Assembly (NCBI GenBank): GCA_034687125.1
Contig: JAQGBZ010000035.1
Coordinates: forward strand, 1-64,000
Direction of reading: 5' to 3'
DNA from: Neelides folsomi
Taxonomy: Eukaryota > Arthropoda > Collembola > Neelipleona > Neelidae
DNA: 64,000 bases
Shown here piece after piece: positions 26,101-37,953 of the stretch. The notes under the pieces were generated by a model, which saw only the letters and a list, made by a program, of their open reading frames with translations, ran no database searches and was not told the DNA's origin. Every line of letters begins with the position of its first letter. Within the stretch, counting starts at the first letter, position 1. Both the position numbers and the translations under genes were made by a program.

Positions 26101-26771
26101 CTCTGCTTACATCCTCGGGCAGTACGGAGAAAGACGAAGGGTTCGAAGAGTCCCAGAGCTCGCTGTCGGAGACCAACAGTCAATCAGAGTCCAATGCCGT
26201 GTCGAAGAGTTCAGGGAAGAAAGTGGGGCGGAGCGAATCGCTGATGAGCAATCGCGGTTCGAAAAATCCTCCACCTCAACCGCCGCCACTTGTCCGGAAA
26301 AAGTCCCGCCAAGAGAATCCCCCGCTCATACTCGATTCGTCCAACAGCCTGTTCGGAACCAACGGTAACAAGAACAGCTCGAGGTCCAGTCTGCAAAGCT
26401 CAAGGAGCTCTTTGACCAGTCAAACCACCGTCAACACCGTCGTGGAGGCCAAGAAAAACCCAAGTCCCACTGAATCACCCAGATCCAGCGACCCAGCTGT
26501 CATTTCCCTCAAACCAAGACCTCTTTCCTCCATTGTGAGTCTCACACCAAGTCCGCATTCTGGGAACAACAACAGGAGCATTCTTGGACATAGGAATGCC
26601 AAGAATGATCTTTACAGCTTCAGTCCTCATGCGGTCCTTGGCGGAGACAAAGGAAAAAGCTTGACCCCCAGAATCCTCAGCTTCATGCGCCCAACGGCGT
26701 CAAGCTCTGCTAAGGACAAAGTTGAACCGCCGCCAAAGTCCAAAGGGCAACTCAAGAAAAATTTCAAATAA
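11132..26771 (+). CDS. INF2: Formin of the INF2/Form3 type (FH2 actin nucleator), N-terminus unresolved
   Basis: Seventeen exons join in phase: 11132-11259, 14076-14191, 14375-14568, 15391-15737, 17301-17806, 17916-17977, 19121-19413, 19766-19836, 20741-20848, 21824-21894, 22223-22349, 22823-23122, 24156-24297, 24371-24683, 24880-25193, 25393-25496 and 25560-26771. They give 1468 residues ending KNFK. In order: the second half of an armadillo/FH3 (diaphanous inhibitory) region, with [22 protein letters not shown] and [14 protein letters not shown], both INF2 hallmarks; a short FH1 polyproline tract; an FH2 domain opening at [12 protein letters not shown] and including [16 protein letters not shown] and [11 protein letters not shown]; a DAD-like motif; then about 600 residues of Ser/Arg/Pro-rich tail. 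Formins nucleate and elongate unbranched actin filaments, and INF2 also severs them. The family call rests on remembered INF2 sequence. Polymorphic or alternative 5' exons are likely. Confidence 0.85.
17378..17452 (+). other. FH1 polyproline segment of the formin
   Basis: About 25 codons read as proline runs broken by Gly, Leu and Met ([18 protein letters not shown] and a further run). FH1 tracts bind profilin-actin. This one is short compared with the several hundred residues in vertebrate INF2, so it should recruit only one or two profilin-actin complexes at a time (inference). Confidence 0.85.
17534..23000 (+). other. FH2 domain exons of the formin
   Basis: The domain begins in the exon at 17301-17806 ([11 protein letters not shown] lasso region) and runs through the exons at 17916, 19121, 19766, 20741, 21824, 22223 and the first half of 22823. 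The knob-region Ile/Lys context ([12 protein letters not shown]) and the GNFLNSGG...FKI-like segment (GNFLNS / [18 protein letters not shown]) are present. No in-frame stop or missing block was found. Confidence 0.8.
24433..24580 (+). other. DAD/WH2-like motifs in the formin tail
   Basis: Two similar motifs lie about 35 residues apart: [19 protein letters not shown] and [14 protein letters not shown]. The first fits the formin diaphanous autoregulatory pattern (MD-hydrophobic-L followed by a basic cluster). In family members it binds the N-terminal inhibitory domain and, in INF2, actin monomers. The second lacks the basic cluster at the same spacing. Function is inferred by pattern. Confidence 0.55.
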
Positions 26772-28900
26772 AATATTTTTATAATTTCATTGATAAAATT
26801 CTAACTATTTATGTGTAATGAGAATGACTTCCAATTCAACGAGTTTTCTGTATAATGTGAGATTTCAAAGAGAAAAGTGCATCAGTTGTGCTTAAAGTTG
26901 AAGAGTAGGTATACTATATAAGTATAGGTACGGTATAAGTATTAGCTTAGGTTATATATATAACCTAACCAGGCTATATATATCAACGAACAAAATGTCC
27001 AATTTTTTTAATTGTAATATCTGTTGTTATAAAGGTTAGAATAAAAACTTTATAATGATATATGTATGTAGATTCCATACGTACAAATTCAATCAATACT
27101 GTTTATTTATTAATATAAACACTGATAAATAGTATACATACATACAAGTGCACAAGCTTGAAAAAATTCAATATGAAATATATAACGTTATATAATATGC
27201 TTTAGTATGTATAGTATATTGTATAGGTACAGATTGATTTAAAATGTTATATAATCACAAGTATACCTAAAATCATATTGTAATATATTGATTTATTGAT
27301 AAAATATTTAAGAACCGTCATCTTATTTAATTACATAAATTATATGAATTTAAAACCGTAATACATAAATCTTAAAAGAACGTCTATTATATTATAATTA
27401 AAATAAAATATATTATATCTGCGATTATAAGCGTAAAAGGATGAATACTTTTCACTGTATAACATATATGGTATATACTAGATAGTATAATAAATAGTTA
27501 TATGTATGCTATACTATATAAATACTAAATATGTATAAGTATGTGTCTATATATAATTATACAAGAGACTTTTAAAATATATGATGTAATAATTATTCAT
27601 TATCTGTAATATCAGTGTTTGACAAGGTGTATTATTTATATGTAAAATTAAATCTACTATTAACATTAACAATAAGTAGGTAATATTCCCAGATTTGTAT
27701 TACAAAATTATTAGAATGATATTTTAGCATCCTACATTAAGTAACTATACAGGTATAGTAGTATCCTTCTACTTATGGATACTTTTACTTTTATTCGATT
27801 GAAACGAAGGTTTTAAGATATATGGTATATAAAAATTATGCTTTATGCAAACTAATAAATGAATATGGGATCAAACTATTAAGTAAACAACTGTGAATAT
27901 TTTATTTGTTAAATAATTAATATTTCTACATATTACATACATTATAATTTTAATAAATGTCTATGTATATCCATTGTAATTCTAGTGGATTCCTCTACAT
28001 ATGCTTTTTTCAGCATCAACAAAATACTTGTTTGTATTTTTATCTTTAACGCAATCTAGTTTCACACTTAATATCCTCTTATATTTAGAAGAATTAAATT
28101 TTAAACCGATATCAATTGAATATCAGAAGATGTAAATATATGCAATGTGTATTATGTACTATGCTAATATGTACATATAAATGGTGTTTATGTAAACATA
28201 GAGATATTATATGTTATGTTTATAAACACTAGTATGCATTGTTATTACATCAGTTAATGTGTATATTCAATATTTAATTCTTGATACATACTCTTTATAA
28301 AGTATACTGAAGGGTATTACCTAATTGTATGTTAACAAAATTTTGTTGACCGTGTAGTGGACCATTTGTTTTTTAATAGTAAATAAAATTGAAATTTGCA
28401 ATATTTTTCTGTTATTTATTTATATAATTATAGCATATTATATTACGAATCAGAGAATTCATTATCACATTGCTTCATATAACGATACATAAAGGTTTTT
28501 ATACTCATAATATTATTCATAATTTATCACATTTCATAAATAATAATAATAAAATTAGAACCCATTCATAACAACATAATATTCGCAAACAAAGAACTGT
28601 GAGACTACAAGTGAAGTCAAAAGACTAAAAAAAGCGAAAACAGCGGAGTGTTTCAATCTCACCTATTCTGAATTAAAAATCATTTTAATTGCTTTCTCTT
28701 CAATTACAAGTTCGATTGTTGAATAAATATTTCATTCCATTAAGAGTGGTTAAACGAACAAGGAACTCATGTCATCATTAGGGATTTTTGATTGAGACGA
28801 TTCCTGTGGGAAATAACCTCCCATTGTCACTTTTCCGTGTCGTGACATTGTGATTTGCGAGTACCACAGATGTGTCGAAAGGGTTGTCAAGTAAAGTAAT
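26772..28900. other. AT-rich intergenic spacer
   Basis: After the formin stop (an AATAAA overlaps the stop codon at 26767-26772), the sequence is very AT-rich with TATA-type repeats and a short palindrome AGGTTATATATATAACCT near 26948-26966. No coding frame is supported. The last 300 bases are the likely promoter and 5' UTR of the next gene, including a TTTCAG at about 28910 that could end a 5' UTR intron. Confidence 0.6.
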
Positions 28901-28919
28901 GTATATTTCAGTCGATTCG

Positions 28920-30002
28920 ATGGCTTCCTCATCTGATGTTGAGCACGAGTTTGCTATTGCCTCTCGGCGGGCAAAGGTGAGGTCAGCGAGGGCGAATCGA
29001 ACGCTCCCATCCATGCCTTTAAGAGGTAGGTCAAATGAACCCCTGCCGATCTTCCCACGAACCTCATTGTCCATTATTTTCAGGAGACGAACTTGACAGA
29101 GAGTTTGAAGGAGATTTCCTCAGCAAAATTGAACAGAGCACGGCATCGGTCGTTCTCGTGGAACAGAATGACGAAAGCCCGAAACCCATTACTCGAGTCA
29201 TGAATAAGGAAAAAAGAGGGATTCCAAAGTGAGCAAAACTCCCTTTTAATTCTCAGGGCTCATTGATTTCTTATTTTTAATGACGATTTTATTTATTTAT
29301 TAGTCGTGGAGTTCATGCTGGAAAAAATAACAAAGGTGCGAGAGATCGTCGCAAGCTTCGAGAAAAACGAAGGAGTACAGGCGTCATGCATTTACCATCA
29401 ACCGAGGTTGGTAACATTCAAACTTTCTTGCTTGTCGTTAGACTTAATGTTAGTTAGTCTAAATGTAGATAAGTCTAGATTATCTGATATTTTAAATTAC
29501 AATTTTTATAATTCTACAGTCTACGGGCGGAAGCACGGGTGAAGATGAGAACAATGAGAATTCCCTTCAAACACCGCCCGCGAGGGCTTTTACCTTACCT
29601 TCAGAAATTGAAGAGAAAATTCGGATAGTGTCCGGGAAAAGGTAAATACACATACAAATACATGAAAAAAGTAATTGCCTGTTTAACTCACCTTGGTTTA
29701 ATTGTTTGTCACAAGGGAGTCAGATTTGGATGCAGATGACGAGGAAAATAACAGCGGTGACGTGAGGGACAAGGATGACGATTTAATTGTGAGATTCCCA
29801 CTTTATATGATCCAATTCATTATCTGATTTATTTATAATTTATTTGCAAACATTTCAGAGTCACTTGAAGCAGGAAAATGACCGACTTGGTGATCTTTTG
29901 GAAACAAAAGACAAAAGGATCGAAGCTCTTGAAATTCAAGTCGCTCAGTTGACCCGCCAACTCGCCGAACTTCGCGAAGAAAATTCAAAGCTGAAGAATT
30001 GA
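28920..30002 (+). CDS. PAWR: PAWR / Par-4 (prostate apoptosis response-4) homologue, six exons, 230 aa
   Basis: Exons are 28920-29025, 29084-29228, 29304-29406, 29520-29641, 29716-29788 and 29859-30002, all GT-AG and in phase. The centre carries RRKLREKRRSTGVMHLP, nearly identical to the core of the Par-4 SAC domain (RKLREKRRSTGVV in vertebrates), which holds the nuclear localisation signal and the PKA-type site RRST. A Gly/Ser/Thr/Glu stretch follows. The C-terminal 45 residues form a leucine-zipper coiled coil (LKQENDRLGDLLETKDKRIE and the next five heptads), as in Par-4. Known Par-4 proteins bind atypical PKC, WT1, DAPK3 and others and promote apoptosis. At 230 aa it is shorter than the human protein (340 aa), lacking the long Ala/Pro-rich N-terminus. 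Start codon choice between 28872 and 28920 is open; I prefer 28920, just after a TTTCAG. Confidence 0.82.
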
Positions 30003-30171
30003 ACATCCACTTCGGTCAAATCTCGAGTATTCATCTTAGAAAGTTATAAAGTTTTAGCCAACGCACACACTTTAGATGTGATTTGAACACTAGGGTTCTA
30101 ATTAGTTAATCTAAGTTTGAAAGTTATATTTACCTATTGTAAGTAAATTAATTATTACCCATATTCTGCCC

Positions 30172-30177
30172 ATTAAA
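30172..30177 (+). terminator. Probable polyA signal of the PAWR homologue
   Basis: ATTAAA, a common variant signal, lies 170 bases after the stop codon, upstream of the foldback repeat. Confidence 0.35.
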
Positions 30178-30367
30178 TTATAGTAAGCATGTGTATTTAT
30201 TCGTTTTGGTTGTGTTTATAAAAAACTGACAAATTATAATTTGAGTTAATACTTAGAAAACATTTTATCAAAAACCTAAATTATACATCATAAAATTATA
30301 CATCACGTGGATGTATAATGTGTATAATAGCTAATAAGATTTAAATATTTCTGTTTACGTCTTGTAT

Positions 30368-31120
30368 TACTAAAGCCGATTCTTTCCTTGAGAAACACTT
30401 TTAAAATCTTCTTGTAATTGCTTCTTTATCGTCCCAATTTTTACATCCAAATGTCCATCTGTTTGTCAATTACATTATATTTAATCAAATTAAAGGTTAA
30501 CTCGCCTTATAATATAATGGTCAAGCTATTTAATCCATAACTTGAAGTCATGGTAAAGGCCTACTTTAATTCAAAACTCTACTACCCATAATTAAAAAGT
30601 TATAATGAAGAGTTTGTACACGATATTTTTAAAGACAATTAATCTATGTAGAAGTGAAAATCAAATTGAAGTAATATTATCGGCAAAACTTTTAAGGTAA
30701 ATTGGATGAAATGAATTTTACTCCCTATGCCTCGTTGACTGGGGGGATTCTCCAGTAGATTTCCCTTCAACTTCACGGAGGTATCACTAATGTGGGGTTA
30801 GAATTCTTCAATCTTTTTAATCCAATTTGAATTTTGATTATACTAATGGTCGTTAATAAAATATCGTGGCTAAACTTTTCTATTTTAACTTTTTTATAAT
30901 GGGTAGTAGAGTTTTGAATTAAAGTAGGCCTTTACCATGTCTTCAAGTTATGGATTAAATAGCTTGACCATTATATTATAAGGCGAGTTAACCTTTAATT
31001 TGATTAAATATAATGTAATTGACAAACAGATGGACATTTGGATGTAAAAATTGGGACGATAAAGAAGCAATTACAAGAAGATTTTAAAAGTGTTTCTCAA
31101 GGAAAGAATCAGCTTTAGTA
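30368..31120. repeat. Long inverted (foldback) repeat with 222-bp arms
   Basis: Bases 30368-30589 and 30899-31120 are reverse complements with only a few mismatches and no indels (paired positions always sum to 61488). The arms start TACTAAAG and end CTTTAGTA and enclose a 309-base unique spacer. The structure fits a foldback transposon or a non-autonomous long-TIR element. No transposase frame is visible in the spacer, and I could not identify a target-site duplication. If transcribed, it would form a very long hairpin. Confidence 0.9.
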
Positions 31121-32567
31121 TTTATAAATCAATCCATTATATTAGAGAAACACTTTACGAGTCATAAAAACCATATATTTAAATACAAATAGAAGTACAA
31201 TATTTTATATTAATCGTTTATTCTATTGTACAATACTTGATCCATCATATAATTAAATATCGTGTAAATGTAGTAAATTCCGCAGTATCATTATATTGAT
31301 TAGTGTCTCTTCTCAAGAGTATTCTTCAACAATATTTACGATTACCTTTTATTTATTGGATAATCCTTATTTCTTATTAATGAAATACAGAGTATGAATA
31401 CACATTTCAAATATATATATACCTGACATTGAGTATAAAGAATATTGGTTATAATAATCAGAAAGCTCAATTATTATGACTGAAAAATCCTAGGTCGTAA
31501 ATTGTATAAAAAATCAATTAGCCGGGACACAAGGCAAATGGCATTTGATTGTCATCTTCCAACCAGGGTTAAAACAGATGCGTCAATTTTCCACCCAAAA
31601 TTTAAAAGAAGTCTTTAATACTCGTTGGAAAAAAATGCTCTCTCAAAGTTGTTGAGAACACATGACATTCATCGTCATATTTGAATAAAAGTCCAAATTC
31701 TAGTTTAGATTTGAAAGGTGTATTCATGTATGAATATTAATCCTCTGTATATTTAATAATTAACTATTTCTTGTTTTATAATTAAAATGGAGAAATCGCT
31801 ATCCCACTTTCAAGTTTAAATATTTTTACTGAGAATTTACAAATTGTTCATTACTTCAGGGAAATAGGGCTACATTCCTATGTGTAACTATTCATTTTCG
31901 TTTACCAATTTTTTATGTACTTATTCTCAATACCATTTAGACGAATCTCGTAATGTTAAAATCCCGAAGGTTATTTTTCAATTATTAGTTTTTTTAATAT
32001 ATGTGTTAGGATTTAATTAACATCCATTGAAATAATGTGTTTGAATTAAAAATATTTTCAATACTTTAAAATTGTTATTAAAATTATTTGTATATTTAAG
32101 ATAATTCATAATTACATCCAAATTAAATTCGTTTCAAAAAATTCAAATTCAAGAATTTTTAATATTACATATAGGTATACGTATAAATGTTGTAGAATAT
32201 GTATACCATACATCTTTAATTCAACAAAACTAATATTTTATCTTAGTATTTATACAATAAAACAATTTCTTCAAATTCACACTTAAATGTCATCATTATC
32301 ATTATATTTTATCTAATTTTATTACCATTTAAACGTAATTTAAGATATTTAAAATATAACATATTCTTTAACAATGAATATAAATAAAGCATAAAATACA
32401 AGTTATAAGATTGTTCTGCATTTGTTTTTATATATTAAAAAATAAGTAGACTAATATGTTTATTCACCGCATATTTACAAAGTTTTTTTCTTGAAATGTG
32501 CAAGAAGCATTGTAATCATTTAATCATGATAAAAACGATATTCATTCATACTAAAGGCTATAATAAA

Positions 32568-33156
32568 ATATGTATGTTTCGGGTGGTCCAAAGTTAACAC
32601 TATTTTTTTCAATCAACCATTCCTTGATTCCTTGTTTAATTTCACCCAAATTTTCTTTTAAATTGCAAAATTGTAATTTTCTATACATCATATAATAAGA
32701 AAAATAATCTTAATTTGAGGCTTGAGCTCTATTGGCTATATTACAGCCGTTCAAACGACCACATCTTCGTAAGCTCTTTACACATTGGAACGGGTATTTC
32801 TCTTAAGGCTTCGACCATTATAAACTGTCCCTTATCAATAGTTAGTGTATTTTCGGTGTAGTCCTTGTTCATCACATATATGCAAAGGAAATAACCATGT
32901 TGGATGAGCTCAAAATAAAGGGGTGATCAAGGGAAAGGCTCAATTGGAAAACGAAACGAGAAAATCATACTTTATTGAGGAAAAGCGTCTGTCGTTTAAT
33001 AATGGTTTAAGCAATCCAGCTTAAAGTTTGATACATAATAGTCAAATGTATTCCTCATCGAACGCCCACATTAAAAGATTTTAATCATTACGTATGTTAA
33101 AGTAATTCATGATTAAAAAGAGAGTGTTAACTCGGGACCACCCGATACATACATAT
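32568..33156. mobile_element. Mariner-like element remnant with about 40-bp terminal inverted repeats
   Basis: The left end ATATGTATGTTTCGGGTGGT and the right end, read on the reverse strand as ATATGTATGTATCGGGTGGT, continue as matching inverted repeats through AGTTAACACT. The 590-base interior is too short for a full mariner transposase (about 345 codons). A stop-free minus frame of about 60 codons at 32741-32926 includes the segments YFELIQHGYFLC and MVEALREIPVPMCKELT. Its origin is unknown: transposase fragment, captured exon or chance. The class is inferred from TIR style and size. Confidence 0.6.
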
Positions 33157-33775
33157 AAAGTACAAACTATTAAATAAAGCATATATGGATGGTAGTATTC
33201 CGTAGTATACATATAAATTTTGATAAATAAATCAAGGGGCTTAAATCCTGTCTGGATGAAGAGAATATTTTATCCAGATACATGCACGATACACTTATTA
33301 TATTAGTCAATTGATCAAAGATATGTAAATTAGCATACTTTAAATCGCACCACTTTATAGGCATGTACTAATAACTACTAACATTAAGTAACGATCTAAT
33401 GTATCTTAGAAGTAGGTGCATTTCGAACAAACTACTATTTATTACACATATATCCTTTTACATAAATAGCCATAAAAACGAGATAGTATGTACTATAGAT
33501 ATGTATGTAGGTAGAGATCCAATACATTAATGAATACTTTGTACGAGTATATTATATACAAACATATTTTTATATTGAAATGTGGGATTGCTTAACATGT
33601 ATGAATATTGAATATGAATGTATGTTCATATGTTTTTCTTTTAATTCATTTATCCTTGCCTTGATGGGATAAGGGACTATAATTTGGCAGTGTGTATGTC
33701 ATTGAGCTAGTAAATAATTTAAATTCAAAGAAGATTTAGAACTTGGGAGCTGTTTACAAATCGAAATCATAAAGA

Positions 33776-36619
33776 ATGGATCGTCTTAAAATTAGTCGAG
33801 TTGAAGTATTTGACATCCGGTTTCCCACTTCCCTCGATTTGGATGGAAGTGATGCAATGCATAAAGACCCCGACTATTCTTGCGCCTACGTCACTCTTCA
33901 CTTGGACCCGTCTCATCTTAAGGGTCATGGGTTGGCTTTCACTCTTGGACGAGGAACTCAAGTTGGTAAGTGTCTTTTAACGCTTCTTTATACATTTTAA
34001 ACTACTTCATTTAAATCAAAAATTGAAATATTTAAATAATTTTATCTGTTAACAACTTGCACATATTAAATACGTCATAATTAATTAATAACTACAACAA
34101 ACTGATACATTTTTTGCTTAGTTGTTGAAGCTGTCAAGGCTGTGGCTCCACTCGTTGAAGGTCAATCTTGTTATGACATTTGGAGAGATTTTGGAAGGTT
34201 TTGGAGAACTCTCACGAGCGAATCTCAAATTAGATGGGTAATTAAAAGTCACATTTTTGGCCAATGTGTGTCGTTTAAAAAAATTAAATAACATAATTAC
34301 ATACCTGTATAAATAATGATATTGAAATGTTTTTAGATTGGGCCGGAAAAAGGGGCACTTCATCTCGCAGTTGCTGCAATTGTCAATGCAATTTGGGATC
34401 TTTGGGCGAAGAAAGAAGGGAAGCCGCTCTGGAAACTTCTTGTTGATCTTAGCCCTCAACATCTCGTTTCAACCCTTGACCTTCGTTATTTGTAATATTA
34501 AGATGTTAAACAAGAATACCATTCAGATTGTTATTTGCAATTTACTATGATATTGCTAATTATTATAGACGAGACGTTATTTCACCAGAAGAATGTGTCT
34601 CAATGTTAAAGGAAAAAGGAAGTTTGTTAAAAGCGCGAGAAAATGAAATGGTAACAAAAGGATTCCCAGCATACACAACTCAAGTTGGTGAGAATTGTTC
34701 AACCATTGGAACTAAACCATTTTTGGCCGATTCGCTTTTATTTAAATGATTTAATAAATAAAAGCGTTTAAGATTGTATATTATTTAATTGTTTTACATT
34801 TAAGGCTGGCTGGGGTATCCCGATGAAAAAGTTATAAAGTTGACGAAGGAGTTTCTCAAAGAAGGATTCACCGCATTTAAAGTGAAAGTAGGAACGAGTG
34901 TGGCAGAAGACAAACGTCGCTGTGCCCTCGTTAGACAAGCCATTGGGGAAAATAACACTTTGGTAAATGAATTAAATGATGATGCATTGAAGATTAATAG
35001 TTAATTATTCTACTGTTTTTTATATAAGATTTATATAAGTTATCAATCGTATATTTAACCACTTATTTAGATGATTGATGCTAATCAAGTATGGGAAGTT
35101 CCAGAAGCAATTGACTGGGTCACACAACTTAAAGAATTCAAGCCTTTATGGATCGAAGAGCCAACTTCCCCAGATGACATTCTAGGTCATGCAGAAATAG
35201 CCAAAGTATAAATTATGTATTTAGTAAAGTATATTAAATCTTTAGTTATTTAACTGTAGTCCACAATAAAATTAAGTTTTCAAAGAGACTATTATAGCCT
35301 ATAACTCTATTGCCATTTCTATTAGTAGTTGGATGAAATACAATTTAATTTTAGTACATATATAATATGGAATACATAATTACTATTATAATGTATTAGG
35401 CTCTGGCTCCTTTTGGAATCGGCGTAGCTACTGGAGAAATGTGTCAAAATCGTGTAATGTTCAAACAACTTTTTCAAGCAAGGGCCATTTCATTCTGCCA
35501 AATAGATGCCTGTCGTTTAGGAGGAGTCAACGAGGTCAATTAATATGAATTGTATAGAAATGGTAAAATACACTACTCGGTTTTCCTTTAGGTTTTGGCA
35601 GTTTATTTCCTCGCTAAGAAATTTGGAGGTTAGAACAATTATTAATATGAGAGTTCAAGCGAACAAACATAATGCATATACCTAATATACATACTCCCTG
35701 AGTGCATAAGAGAAAAGAAAATCTTCCTTAGGGCCCCCTTTTTCCTTTATATATTTTCAATTCAATTATATTTTTAACAAGAAGAATGTTAAAACATTTA
35801 AATTGTATAATATATTACTTGTATATTAGTAAAATATACAAATTTAATGAGTAGTTTTAATATTTAATATACAATAGTTAATATAATTGCACTGTTAGAG
35901 AAATGCGATTCTCACAGTGCAATTATACTAACTATTGTATATTAAATATTAAAACTACTCATTAAATTTGTATATTTTACTAATATTTAAGTAATATATA
36001 TTATATAATTTAAGTGTTAAACATTCTTATTGTTAAAAATATAATATAATTGAACATAAATACATATAAAGGGAGAGGGAGCCCAAATCAAGATTTTATA
36101 TTCTCTTGTGCACTCAAGGAGTACATACTATCTAATATACTGTAGATTAAAAGATATAGTTTATAATTTTTATAATTTATGAGTATAATTTTTTGAAAAA
36201 ACTGTCAATTTCCAACATTAAAAATGATTGAGTTTATTCCGTTTGATTGAATTCCCAGTTCCTGTTTGTCCTCACGCTGGCGGCGTGGGACTATGTGAGA
36301 TGGTTCAACACCTTCAAGTTTGGGATTATGTTTCGCTTACGGGACTGAAGGATGATCGAATGATTGAGTGGGTCGATCACCTCCATGAGCATTTCCTCAA
36401 TCCACCAATTGTCACCAATGGGCATTACATAGCTCCTTTGGTAGTTTAATGTCAAAAATTTTAATTTATGATAATTCAAATATCATAATATGAATTGTTA
36501 ATCACAATAAAAAATTATACATTTAGTCTTCCGGATACTCAACAGAAATGAGGGCCGAATCAATTGAAACATTTTCTTATCCAAATGGAAAATATTGGAA
36601 ATCTGTCTTGGAAAAATGA
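33776..36619 (+). CDS. ENOSF1: Mitochondrial enolase superfamily member 1 (L-fuconate dehydratase), ten exons, 439 aa
   Basis: Exons are 33776-33965, 34122-34237, 34337-34491, 34569-34687, 34805-34962, 35071-35205, 35400-35534, 35592-35628, 36259-36440 and 36527-36619, all in phase. Length is close to human ENOSF1 (443 aa). Family residues are in order: the N-terminal capping domain with FTLGRGTQV; the base motif FKVKVG (Lys219/Lys221); metal ligands Asp249 (MIDANQ), Glu275/276 ([10 protein letters not shown]) and Glu304 (ATGE); Asp327 (QIDACR); and His354 in [11 protein letters not shown]. The family dehydrates L-fuconate to 2-keto-3-deoxy-L-fuconate with Mg2+. No catalytic residue is missing, so it should be active. 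The gene converges on HERC2. Intron 8 is enlarged by a palindromic repeat. Confidence 0.93.
35682..36141. repeat. Near-palindromic element in ENOSF1 intron 8
   Basis: The two halves, about 35682-35903 and 35910-36141, are imperfect reverse complements meeting at a tiny centre (GCACTGTTAGAGAA ... TTCTCACAGTGC). Similarity is highest in the inner 120 bases and falls outward, where small indels appear (ends near CATACTCCCTGAGTGCA and TGCACTCAAGGAGTACATAC). No coding frame is present. A MITE or foldback insertion is the likely origin. It accounts for most of the 630-base intron 35629-36258. Confidence 0.85.
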
Positions 36620-36630
36620 GAGTGGATTTC

Positions 36631-36653
36631 AATAAATCCTCTTAAATAATAAA
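36631..36653 (+). terminator. PolyA signals of ENOSF1
   Basis: AATAAA occurs at 36631-36636 and again at 36648-36653, starting only 12 bases after the stop codon, so the 3' UTR is probably very short. Confidence 0.6.
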
Positions 36654-37953
36654 ATCATTATGATTGATGAAATTCCTTTATTCAACCATAGCCTTCAAAA
36701 TGAGAATAATAATAATTAATGATATTATTTTTTAAAAAAACTAACACTTGTTTCGAATGCATTAAAAATTAAATAGTATTTTTTTAAATAAATATTACGT
36801 TACACATAAAGATATTACGGATAAAGATAAATATTATAAATGTACAAGTATGTATGCAATATATAATATTAATAGTTGTATTAGCACATTATGTAGACCT
36901 TAAGTTATTTTTATTTATATTTTAGTTAAGAATAGTGTTTGAGTAACTAGATTTGAATAGAGGATAAAGCAAGTTTACAATGACCATTTTTTATCGTTTG
37001 CAATGCATTTCATGCAAAGGTAACTGCCTAATTTAAGTTACAAAATATTTAGCATTGCACGGGAATATTGCACGCAACTTGGCTTGGTATCGTCGAAAAA
37101 TATCGAAAAATACTCTATCATTAACAATATATATATAGTATATGCATACCTGTAAAATACCACTCTTCCGGCTTAAAAATTGGGATTTAAAAAAAGTTTA
37201 GGGTTTTATTTAAAAAGTAATACATCAAATTAAACCTTAATATATAGAGATTAAAGTGTGATACAATTAACTTGAAATTATTTTTTTGTTCTTCACACAC
37301 TCCTTGTGTCGAGGAATTCAATCTAATGTCAAATGACAAAATTGATCAATACTTTTTAATTTTTTTGGTTAATTATTTTTCGAGACACCATAAACTTTTA
37401 TGGGGCATTGAACAAACATTGCTCTTTAATTTGCATCAAATGAAACGATTCAAAATGGACTTTAACTCCTTTCAATTAAAATAATTTTCTAACGCTTTAT
37501 AAGGGCTTGAATTTTGCGTACTTTTGATTTCTGGTCACTATTTCTCAACGCCAGACTTTTGAATGCCAATAATTGGCAATTTTAATTGTGATAGTATGTA
37601 GATTAAGGTTAGACATAAACTAATCTTACCAATAAGCCCTTTCGGGGAAAATAAATTTAAAGCCGGGAGCGCGTGGAGCAGATCGGAAGGGTGGTAGTTT
37701 ACAGGTATGTATATATTAGATATATCAGTATCAGTATCAATAATGAACATTGTGCTTGATATTTTATCAAATTATTACTCTACATATGAGATCTTATTCT
37801 TATTTAAAATGAGAAAATAATAAATAATTAAATATTGGATTTGAGAGTTCAATAAATGTCCGATAAAAAAAATGTGTGAGTATTCTGGTGTTTCTTGACT
37901 CATTTGAAGAAGGATTGAAAGATCTAAGTGATCACAACAACAGGTTGAGCATT
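36654..37953. other. Convergent intergenic spacer between ENOSF1 and HERC2
   Basis: AT-rich with no coding frame of protein-like composition. It should contain the HERC2 3' UTR (minus strand). I saw no unambiguous HERC2 polyA signal (a TTTATT on the plus strand) close to the stop. Confidence 0.55.
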
